Source: Ectothiorhodospiraceae bacterium 2226 (lineage in GTDB: Bacteria; Pseudomonadota; Gammaproteobacteria; GCA-013348725). Taken from it: a DNA stretch of 64,000 bases. A program made the position numbers and the translations under genes. The notes under the pieces were generated by a model. It had not been told where the DNA came from. It was given only the letters and a program-made list of their open reading frames with translations, and searched no databases. Where the stretch lies: the NCBI GenBank assembly GCA_013348725.1, contig CP054689.1:2786501-2850500 (forward strand). The letters run 5' to 3'. Of the stretch, positions 51,475-57,989 are shown piece by piece. Position 1 is the first letter of the stretch. Every line of letters starts with the position of its first letter.

Positions 51475-51787
51475 GTCAAGCTATAGTGCGCCCCCGACCG
51501 TGACCCGTCGTCTGCAACGCCTCGGCAGGCTCATTGCCGCCGCGCGCCGCGCGCGGGGCTTCACGCAGACCCAGCTTGCCGAACGGGCCGGCACCTCGCG
51601 CCCAACCATAAACAGGGTCGAGCAGGGGGCGGGGAATGTCGCCTGGGGCACGGTCATGACCCTCTGCTGGCTGCTCGATTTGCCGAGCGACCCGGATGCG
51701 CTCAGTCCCGACAGGCAGGCGGAACTGGCGGTCGCCGGGCGCGGCCGGCGGGTTCGCCCCCGGGGAGGGCTGAGCGATGACTTCTAA
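51473..51787 (+). CDS. hipB: HipB-type XRE antitoxin
   Basis: A 104-aa antitoxin/repressor with a helix-turn-helix: RRLQRLGRLIAAARRARGFTQ, then TQLAERAGTSRPTINRVEQG (about 13-55). The C-terminal 30 residues (QAELAVAGRGRRVRPRGGLSDDF) match the flexible tail common to HipB proteins. The ATG at 51473 is favoured; one at 51455 lies in a palindromic operator. hipA begins inside its 3' end (ATGACTTCTAA), so the pair is translationally coupled. Confidence 0.9.
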   Translation: MSSYSAPPTVTRRLQRLGRLIAAARRARGFTQTQLAERAGTSRPTINRVEQGAGNVAWGTVMTLCWLLDLPSDPDALSPDRQAELAVAGRGRRVRPRGGLSDDF

Positions 51788-53015
51788 GGTCGGTGCAACG
51801 TCCGCATACGTTTGGTTGTGGCTGCCAGGCGCCGACGAACCGGTGGTTTGCGGGCGCGTGACGGCCGATGGACCGGGTGCAGACGCGGTGCATCGCTTCG
51901 TCTACGGACGCTCCTACCGTGCCCGCGCGCAGGCGATCGCGCTCGCCCCGCACGCGCTCCCGCTGCGCGAAGGTGAGCAGGTCACGCGGCGCGGACTGCC
52001 CGGCGTACTCCGCGACGCTGCCCCCGATGCGTGGGGGCGACGGGTGCTGGCACACCGACTGCGCTACAGCGCAGAGCGTGCCGACACGGACCTCACGGAG
52101 ATCGATTACCTGCTTTTGTGCGGCCAAGCCCCGGGCGCCCTTCATTTCCAGACCACGCCCGAGTCTTATACGGCGCAGGCGGAAGGCGCGGCGAGCCTGG
52201 AACAGCTACAGCAGGCGGTCGCGTCCGTCGAGGGGGGCGAACCTCTGACGCCCGAACTCGAGCTGGCGCTACTGCACGGGACGAGCATCGGCGGAGCGCG
52301 ACCCAAGGCCTTGTTGCGGGCGGGCGACGGCCGCCGCTTGATCGTAAAGTTCAGTTCCTCTGCCGACATCCACCCCGCAGTGCGTCTTGAGGCCCTTGGG
52401 TTGGCGCTGGCACGTGCGGCGGGCATCGAAACGGTGCGCGCCGAGCGGTTACAGATTCTAGGCCGAGACGTCCTCGCGATCGAGCGGTTTGACGTCACCG
52501 ACGATGCACCCCCGCGGCACTTTATTAGTGCCCTGACCGCGCTCGACCTGGATGAGATGGAGGCGCGCTACGCCGGATACCCGGCGTTGGCTGACTTTTT
52601 GCGCCGCTATGCCGAGGACGCACTGGGGGCATGCCGCGAACTGTACCGCCGCCTGTTGTTCAACATCCTGATCGGCAACACCGACGATCACGCGCGAAAC
52701 CATGCGATCTTTTGGGACGGCCGGTTTGCCTCGCTCACGCCGGCCTACGACATCTGCATCATCCCGAGGCTGGGCTTGGAGGCGAGCCAGGCGATGGAGG
52801 TCGGGGGCGAGGGAAAGCGCGCGACGCTGAAGAACGCGTACTCCGAATCGGGGCGGTTCGGGATCGACGCCGTCACCGCCCGCGCGATGGCGCGGGAGAT
52901 CGAGGACGCGATTCGCGCACACTGGGCTGCGCAGTGCGATCAGGCGTCCGTCCCCGAGGCGCTAGCCCGGCAACTTTTTGAGCGCACCGTACTTTCCCCG
53001 GCCGTGCACTATTGA
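51777..53015 (+). CDS. hipA: HipA-family serine/threonine kinase toxin
   Basis: HipA toxins phosphorylate glutamyl-tRNA synthetase (E. coli HipA) or other aminoacyl-tRNA synthetases and induce dormancy. The 412-aa protein has the HipA N-terminal domain (RFVYGRSYRARAQAIALAPH), the phosphate-loop GTSIGGARPKALL (about 163-175), LIVKFSSSADIHPAVRLEA, and the catalytic segment LFNILIGNTDDHARNHA followed by LTPAYDICI. All key catalytic residues are present. The C terminus is LFERTVLSPAVHY; a diverged version of this tail occurs alone at 54578-54622. Confidence 0.93.
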   Translation: MTSKVGATSAYVWLWLPGADEPVVCGRVTADGPGADAVHRFVYGRSYRARAQAIALAPHALPLREGEQVTRRGLPGVLRDAAPDAWGRRVLAHRLRYSAERADTDLTEIDYLLLCGQAPGALHFQTTPESYTAQAEGAASLEQLQQAVASVEGGEPLTPELELALLHGTSIGGARPKALLRAGDGRRLIVKFSSSADIHPAVRLEALGLALARAAGIETVRAERLQILGRDVLAIERFDVTDDAPPRHFISALTALDLDEMEARYAGYPALADFLRRYAEDALGACRELYRRLLFNILIGNTDDHARNHAIFWDGRFASLTPAYDICIIPRLGLEASQAMEVGGEGKRATLKNAYSESGRFGIDAVTARAMAREIEDAIRAHWAAQCDQASVPEALARQLFERTVLSPAVHY

Positions 53016-53020
53016 CCGTA

Positions 53021-53320
53021 CAGCGCCTGTTCCTTGCCCGGCGCCCTCCGGCGCGATGCGCCGCTAACGCGGCTTATGGCGCCCTACGGTTGGGTTGTAG
53101 GGCGCCATAAGCGCAGCGCATCGCGCCATTGGCGCTGGACGCGCCCACTGCCCCGTCCGTTTCGCGCTGCCTTGCAACTTCAGCGCCTGTTCCTTGCCCG
53201 GCGCTCTCCGGCGCGATGCGCCGCTAACGCGGCTTATGGCGCCCTACGGTTGGGGTTGTAGGGCGCCATAAGCGCAGCGCATCGCGCCATGGGCGCTCGT
53301 TCCGGCCACCGCGCCCCCGG
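53021..53320. repeat. 160-bp tandem repeat carrying inverted dispersed elements, first block
   Basis: Two copies of a 160-bp unit begin CAGCGCCTGTTCCTTGCCCG at 53021 and 53181. Each contains a reverse copy of the dispersed element (53050-53087; 53210-53247), a 9-10 bp centre, and a forward copy (53097-53129; 53258-53289), so each unit can fold into a long hairpin. The second unit diverges after about 53300. The block starts 5 bp after the hipA stop. Bases 53321-53389 show nothing recognisable. Confidence 0.85.
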
Positions 53321-53389
53321 CGTTCTCCGGCAAGAAGAGTACCCCCGGAGCTGAGCGCGGATATCGGTACGATCCGGCCGCGCTAAGGA

Positions 53390-53537
53390 AGGTCTGAACA
53401 ACGCCATCCTGGCGTTGCCAGACCGCGCAAAGCGAAAAGCGTGATTTTCACTTTGCTTCGTGATCAACGGCTTCCAGCCGCCGATCACGGCGGCACCTCC
53501 CTGTGCCGAGGGAAGCTCTGATGAATCAGAGCTTCCC
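53390..53537 (-). repeat. Structured multi-hairpin element sharing a core with the 12.9-kb array
   Basis: On the minus strand: a perfect 12-bp stem with 4-base loop (53510-53537) that begins at the hicB stop codon, then a 21-bp core (53488-53508) identical in reverse to one in the array at 13000-13020. A GTGATC/GATCAC bracket, an AAAGYGAAAA-type stem with one mismatch, and a GGTCTG...CAACGCC/GGCGTTG...CAGACC stem (53391-53424) follow. It may act as 3' end for hicB mRNA or be a mobile/selfish repeat of the same family. Confidence 0.8.
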
Positions 53538-53947
53538 TAACGCGGCCGCTTGGCGATCTGCTCGCGCGCCAAGGCGAGTCCGGCGCGCGTCAGAAAGGCT
53601 GAGCGGCTCTCGTTGCTGGCTTTGGCGGCCTGGTCGATCGCGCGCAGGGCGCCAGCCGGTACCGTGAGGTTGATGCGTTGCGCGGGGCCCTGCAGGCGCG
53701 CGACATCGATGTCGAACAGCATCCACACGCCGCCTTCGAACCGGGGATCCTCGGCCAGGCGTTCCAAGGGCGTCGGTTCCGGCACGGGGGCGTCTTCCCC
53801 TTCGCAGTAGACCTCGACGGCTTCCTGAATGGCCGCGGGCAGATCCTCCCAGCTGTCGGCCGCGGAGTAGCAGCCGGGGAAGTCGGGAACGATCGCGCCG
53901 TGGGCGTGGGTCTCATCGCCCGGGTGCACGTATACGGGATAGAGCAT
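53537..53947 (-). CDS. hicB: HicB-family antitoxin with ribbon-helix-helix tail
   Basis: A 136-aa antitoxin. The N-terminal half is the partial-RNase-H-like HicB fold (MLYPVYVHPGDETHAHGAIV, PDFPGCYSAADSWEDLPAAI, then EAVEVYCEGEDAPVPEPTPL). The C-terminal half (about 88-135) is an arc-type ribbon-helix-helix, RINLTVPAGALRAIDQAA, then SRSAFLTRAGLALA, which binds the operator. It follows hicA by 3 bp on the minus strand. Its stop lies at the edge of the hairpin element. Confidence 0.93.
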   Translation of the reverse strand: MLYPVYVHPGDETHAHGAIVPDFPGCYSAADSWEDLPAAIQEAVEVYCEGEDAPVPEPTPLERLAEDPRFEGGVWMLFDIDVARLQGPAQRINLTVPAGALRAIDQAAKASNESRSAFLTRAGLALAREQIAKRPR

Positions 53948-53950
53948 GGC

Positions 53951-54139
53951 TTACCTCCAGTCCCACCCGGCTTGCCGGAAGATGCTGCGCAGCGTGCCGG
54001 TGGGGATGTCCTTGCGCGGGTGCGGCACCACCACGTGGCCGGGGCGCTCGGGGTGCTTGTACTTCGCGTGGTCGCCTTTGCCGCCGACCCGCTTCCACCC
54101 CTCGCGCTCGAGCCGTCTGATGATATCCGGGCTCTTCAT
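53951..54139 (-). CDS. hicA: HicA-family mRNA interferase toxin
   Basis: A 62-aa toxin with the dsRBD-like fold: MKSPDIIRRLEREGWKRVGG, KGDHAKYKHPERPG and VVVPHPRKDIPTGTLRSIFR (in segments). The catalytic His is His24 (DHAKYKHP). The canonical GSHH/GSHR is here GDHA. HicA toxins cleave mRNA independently of ribosomes. The gene sits first in the operon, before hicB, as is usual. Confidence 0.93.
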   Translation of the reverse strand: MKSPDIIRRLEREGWKRVGGKGDHAKYKHPERPGHVVVPHPRKDIPTGTLRSIFRQAGWDWR

Positions 54140-54140
54140 G

Positions 54141-54157
54141 GTGTGTATTATACATAC
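54141..54157 (-). promoter_or_regulatory. hicAB promoter with inverted-repeat operator
   Basis: On the minus strand TATAAT lies 7-12 bases before the hicA ATG, inside the near-palindrome GTATGTATAATACACAC. Overlap of a -10 element and a short inverted repeat fits repression by the HicB ribbon-helix-helix domain. The transcript would be almost leaderless. Confidence 0.55.
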
Positions 54158-54196
54158 TCAGAGCCCACGCAACGGGGGGGGGCGGCCGATCCGGCG

Positions 54197-54577
54197 CGCC
54201 CGCCGACTCCTTCCGTTTCGCACTGGCTTGCACTTCAGCGCCGGGTTCCTTGCCCGGCGCCCTCCGGCGCGATGCGCCGCTAACGTGGCTTATGGCGCCC
54301 TACGGATGGGGTTGTAGGGCGCCATAAGCGCAGCGCATCGCGCCATCGGCGCTGGTCGTGCCCACTGTCTCGTCCGTGTCGCGCTGCCTTTCACTTCAGC
54401 GCCCATTCCTTGTCCGGCGCTCTCAGGCGCGATGCGCCGCTAACGCGGCTTATGGCGCCCTACGGTTTGGGTTGTAGGGCGCCATAGCGCAGCGCATCGC
54501 GCCATGGGCGCTGGTCGCGCCCACCGTCCCGTCCGTTTCGCGCTGCCTTGCACTTCAGCGCCCGTTCCTTGCCCGAC
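54197..54577. repeat. 160-bp tandem repeat, second block in the same orientation
   Basis: Two full units and a partial one of the same 160-bp repeat (start markers CAGCG at 54236, 54397, 54556). Reverse/forward element pairs lie at 54267-54303 / 54314-54345 and 54427-54463 / 54474-54505. It is a direct repeat of the block at 53021-53320, so hicAB sits between two homologous blocks. The last partial unit runs straight into the hipA remnant. The rest of this 630-bp gene-poor gap (54140-54196, 54623-54769) shows nothing except the hicA promoter and the manB leader. Confidence 0.85.
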
Positions 54578-54622
54578 GCCCTGCTGGAGCGAACGGTGCT
54601 GTCTCCCGCCGCCTACTACTGA
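54578..54622 (+). pseudogene. C-terminal remnant of a second, diverged hipA
   Basis: Fourteen codons plus stop read ALLERTVLSPAAYY. The intact HipA at 51777-53015 ends LFERTVLSPAVHY; 10 of the last 13 residues are identical, but most codons differ at the third base. That pattern fits a separately evolving, formerly functional hipA, of which only the 3' end survives, rather than a recent copy of the neighbour. There is no upstream HipA sequence; the 160-bp repeat abuts it. Confidence 0.65.
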
Positions 54623-54769
54623 GGGCCGGTACCCGCTAGACCGCCGGCGCCACGGGCTCACGAGCGCCCCGCATCCGCGGAAAGCACCGAACCGTGCGCT
54701 ACGGCCATCCCAAGATCCGTGGCCTTTGCTATACAATGAGTTGTTTCAGGATGAACACCGGGGGGATGG

Positions 54770-56128
54770 ATGAGCGGGGAATCCTGCTTCAAAGCCTATG
54801 ATATCCGCGGCAAAGTGCCGGATCAGCTGGATGAGACCCTGGCCTACCACATCGGCCACGCCTACGCGGAGGTGGTGCGCCCCGAGGGGCCCGTGGCCAT
54901 CGGTATCGACGTGCGGCAAACCAGCCCCCAGCTCGCCGCCGCCCTCACCCGCGGGCTCAACGACGCCGGTGTGGACACCCGCCAGCTCGGCCTGTGCGGG
55001 ACCGAGACTGTCTACTTCGCCGCCAGCCGCCCCGGCATGGGTGGCGGCATCATGGTCACCGCCAGTCATAACCCCATCGAATACAACGGCATGAAGTTGG
55101 TGCGCGAGGACGCGCGCCCCATCAGCGGCGACAGCGGCCTGCGCGACATCGAGAAGCTCGCCCTGGCGGGCCACCGCCACGCCGCCGAGCGGGTAGGGCA
55201 GGACGAAGCCCTCGACGTGATGGACGATTACGTCCAGAAGGTGCTTTCCTTCGTCGACGTCGAGCGCCTCAAGCCCCTGCACCTGGTGGTGAACGCCGGC
55301 AACGGCTGCGCCGGCCCGACCTTCGATGCGATCGCCAAGCACCTGCCGTTCAAGGTCACCCGCATCCACCACGAGCCCGACGGCACCTTCCCCAACGGCA
55401 TTCCCAACCCGCTGCTGCCCGAGAACCGCGAAGTCACGGCACAGGCCGTGCGCGAGGCCGGCGCCGATATGGGCATCGCCTGGGACGGCGACTTCGACCG
55501 CTGCTTCTTCTTCGACGAACGCGGCGAGTTCATCGAGGGCTACTACCTCGTCGGCCTGCTCGCTGTGCAGATGCTCAAGAAGCACCCCGGCAGCAAGATC
55601 ATCCACGACCCGCGCCTCACCTGGAACACCATCGACATGGTGACCGAAGCGGGCGGCATCCCCGTGCAGAGCAAGACGGGCCACGCCTTCATCAAAGAGC
55701 GCATGCGCGAGGAAGACGCCGTATACGGCGGGGAAATGTCCGCGCATCATTACTTCCGCGACTTCGCTTATTGCGATAGTGGAATGATTCCGTGGTTGTT
55801 GGTGGCTGAGCAGGTAAGTGAGAAGGGCAGGGGACTCTCCCGCTTGGTTGAGGAGCGCGTGCGCGCGTATCCATGTAGCGGAGAGATCAACTACCGGGTG
55901 GCAGATGTTGGCGCCACCGTCGAGCGTGTGCTGGAAAGCTATGTGGCGTCGGACCTTGCGACAGACCGCACGGATGGGGTCAGTGCGGAATTCCCCAACT
56001 GGCGCTTTAACATTCGCGGCTCGAACACCGAACCGATGTTGAGGTTGAATGTAGAGACGCGGGGGGCTAGCCAGCTGGTGAGCGAGCGCGTTCAAGAACT
56101 GAGCAAGCTAATTGGCGGAGCGGCATAG
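54770..56128 (+). CDS. manB: Phosphomannomutase (ManB/CpsG type)
   Basis: Converts mannose-6-phosphate to mannose-1-phosphate for ManC. The 452-aa protein starts ESCFKAYDIRGKVPDQL, has the phosphoserine loop MVTASHNPIEYNGMK (Ser99), the Mg site WDGDFDRCFFFD (about 242-253), the sugar-binding GGEMSAHHYFRDF and the phosphate-binding RGSNTEPMLRLN. From about 55740 (codon 324) G+C content falls and codon choice becomes less biased, though the reading frame and motifs continue. This suggests a recombination join inside the gene. AlgC-like PMM/PGM activity on glucose is also possible. Confidence 0.93.
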   Translation: MSGESCFKAYDIRGKVPDQLDETLAYHIGHAYAEVVRPEGPVAIGIDVRQTSPQLAAALTRGLNDAGVDTRQLGLCGTETVYFAASRPGMGGGIMVTASHNPIEYNGMKLVREDARPISGDSGLRDIEKLALAGHRHAAERVGQDEALDVMDDYVQKVLSFVDVERLKPLHLVVNAGNGCAGPTFDAIAKHLPFKVTRIHHEPDGTFPNGIPNPLLPENREVTAQAVREAGADMGIAWDGDFDRCFFFDERGEFIEGYYLVGLLAVQMLKKHPGSKIIHDPRLTWNTIDMVTEAGGIPVQSKTGHAFIKERMREEDAVYGGEMSAHHYFRDFAYCDSGMIPWLLVAEQVSEKGRGLSRLVEERVRAYPCSGEINYRVADVGATVERVLESYVASDLATDRTDGVSAEFPNWRFNIRGSNTEPMLRLNVETRGASQLVSERVQELSKLIGGAA

Positions 56129-56648
56129 GCGATCGAAAGCTCCAGTCTCTGTTTGGTTCAGCTAAACGAGCTCAAGATCTCACGCCAGACACGTCAAGAA
56201 GCGATATGCACTCTCATCACAAAGCGGCGAAACCTCTCCGTACTGCCTTTAAGCTAACGGGAGCTGCTTCTGCAGCTCGGCCGTTCACGCAGCGCGATGA
56301 CGAACAGACTAGCAAGGCTATGAAGGTCGTTTTCTTGTCCAAACCAGCGGGAAGTGGGTGGTGGTCTTACTCGACATCATGCAGCAGACACAACAGTTCT
56401 GCCTGCGTACCTCCTGCATCTCCTAAGGGGGTGAGACGAGGGGTGGATCAATCACTACCGCGTACCGTTCGCTCTTTTTGCCAATGGGGAGCCACATCCC
56501 AGGGCAGTAGGCGGGAAGGAATGCAACCAAGCTCTAGCAGCTCAATCTGATGATGCCGAATGAGTAACGACTGGCCCATCGCGAAACAACCGTTGGTGTT
56601 CGAAATGGATCAAGATGCGCGACCATTTGTGGCGGAGCGGTCATCCGA
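56129..56648. other. 520-bp gap without a recognisable gene
   Basis: The stretch between manB and the flippase gene has lower G+C than the left of the window. Short open frames exist (for example 56206-56550, plus) but show no familiar motif, no ribosome-binding site and a Ser-rich, low-quality composition. It may be the promoter region of the polysaccharide cassette or a decayed gene. I see no clear JUMPstart-like element. Confidence 0.5.
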
Positions 56649-57989
56649 GTGACCCTCACAGTGACGAGATTGCCACCCGCAGTGCTCCGCGCGACTGGCC
56701 GAGTATGGCGGAGTTGTTTTGCTCGAAGTGTGGCGGTGGTCGCTTCCGGAACGGCCGGGGCACAGGCCATCACCATGGCCTTCGCTCCACTCATAACGCG
56801 CATCTATGGGCCGGAGGCTTTCGGCCTGCTGGGCACGTTCATGGCCATTGTCGCCGTTGCGATCCCCGTCGCCGCGCTGGCCTATCCCATCGCTATCGTC
56901 CTACCGCGCGAGGATCGCGATGCCCTGGGCCTGGTTCGGCTGTCCGCCGTCCTGTCGTTCGCGATCGCCCTTTTGGCGGCCGCCGCCCTCTGGACGGGTG
57001 GCGATTGGCTGACAGCGACCCTCGGCGCGGAATCCGTAGCGGGCTTCCTGTTCCTGATCCCACTGGCGATGCTGTTCGCCGCCTGGATGCAGATCGCACA
57101 GCAGTGGCTGATCCGCAAGAAGGAGTTCGGCGTGGTCGCGCGTTCCGCTGTCGCTCACTCGCTCATTCTGAACACGGCTAAGAGTGGGATCGGCTGGCTG
57201 CATCCTGTAGGGGCGGTGCTCATCGTGCTCGCCACGTTGGGCCAAGCCCTGCACGCCGGGTTGCTGTTCATCGGCGCCCGCCGCCGGTACCAGGGTTGCG
57301 CTGCGGAGCGAGAGGAGGGATCGAAGGCCCCGTTGAAGAAGTTGGCGTACCGCCACCGTGATTTTCCGCTGTACCGGGCCCCGCAAAACTTCATCAACGC
57401 TGCCTCGCAGAGTCTGCCGGTGCTGATGCTGGCCGCGTTTTTTGGGCCTGCTGCTGCAGGGTTCTACACGTTGGGGCAGATGGTGATGGGCATGCCCAGT
57501 GCCTTGGTAGGCAAGGCAGTTAATGACGTGTTCTATCCACGCATTACGGAAGCGGCCCACAACGGCGAGAACCTGCCTCAACACATTGTGCGCGCCACCG
57601 GCGCACTGCTTGCCATAGGAATTGTGCCCTTCAGTCTTGTGGCGATGTTCGGTCCTGGGTTGTTTAGCCTCGTCTTCGGCGGAGACTGGGCGCACGCCGG
57701 AGAATATGCCCGTTGGCTGGCGCTTTGGTTGCTCGCAGCGTTTATCAATCGGCCTAGTGTTGCGACGATCCCGGTCCTGTCCCTCCAGCGCGGCTTCCTT
57801 GTATATGAGATCGTTAGCGTTATTGTACGGGCAGCAGCGATTGTTATGGGTGTTTCGCTCTTCCACAGTGATGTGGTCGCTATCGCTCTTTTCGCTCTCG
57901 TTGGCGTGGGTCTGAATCTTTTTCTTATCGCATGGGTGCTGAGAATTGCATACGACTATGAGAGCGCCAGAGAACATGGGCATACCTGA
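56649..57989 (+). CDS. Wzx-type polysaccharide flippase (MATE/MVF superfamily)
   Basis: A 446-aa polytopic membrane protein with about 12 hydrophobic helices. Family marks include RSVAVVASGTAGAQAITMAF, ITRIYGPEAFGLLGTFMAIV (in parts), a cytoplasmic Arg/Lys-rich loop near residue 225, and FYTLGQMVMGMPSALVGKAV. It would flip lipid-linked repeat units across the inner membrane for polymerisation. The start is a GTG at 56649. The next gene starts inside its 3' end. Confidence 0.9.
   Translation: MTLTVTRLPPAVLRATGRVWRSCFARSVAVVASGTAGAQAITMAFAPLITRIYGPEAFGLLGTFMAIVAVAIPVAALAYPIAIVLPREDRDALGLVRLSAVLSFAIALLAAAALWTGGDWLTATLGAESVAGFLFLIPLAMLFAAWMQIAQQWLIRKKEFGVVARSAVAHSLILNTAKSGIGWLHPVGAVLIVLATLGQALHAGLLFIGARRRYQGCAAEREEGSKAPLKKLAYRHRDFPLYRAPQNFINAASQSLPVLMLAAFFGPAAAGFYTLGQMVMGMPSALVGKAVNDVFYPRITEAAHNGENLPQHIVRATGALLAIGIVPFSLVAMFGPGLFSLVFGGDWAHAGEYARWLALWLLAAFINRPSVATIPVLSLQRGFLVYEIVSVIVRAAAIVMGVSLFHSDVVAIALFALVGVGLNLFLIAWVLRIAYDYESAREHGHT

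Noticed and set aside
51259-54505. CRISPR array
   Set aside because: Repeats are palindromic pairs with irregular spacers and 160-bp periodicity that includes the supposed spacers, so this is not a repeat-spacer array, and no cas genes are nearby.
53021-54622. Insertion sequence or integron
   Set aside because: No transposase, integrase, terminal inverted repeats with target duplications, or attC-like sites were found; only repeat blocks and toxin-antitoxin genes are visible.
56206-56550. 114-codon ORF in the manB-wzx gap
   Set aside because: No ribosome-binding site, Ser-rich end, no similarity to a family I know and not GC3-biased.
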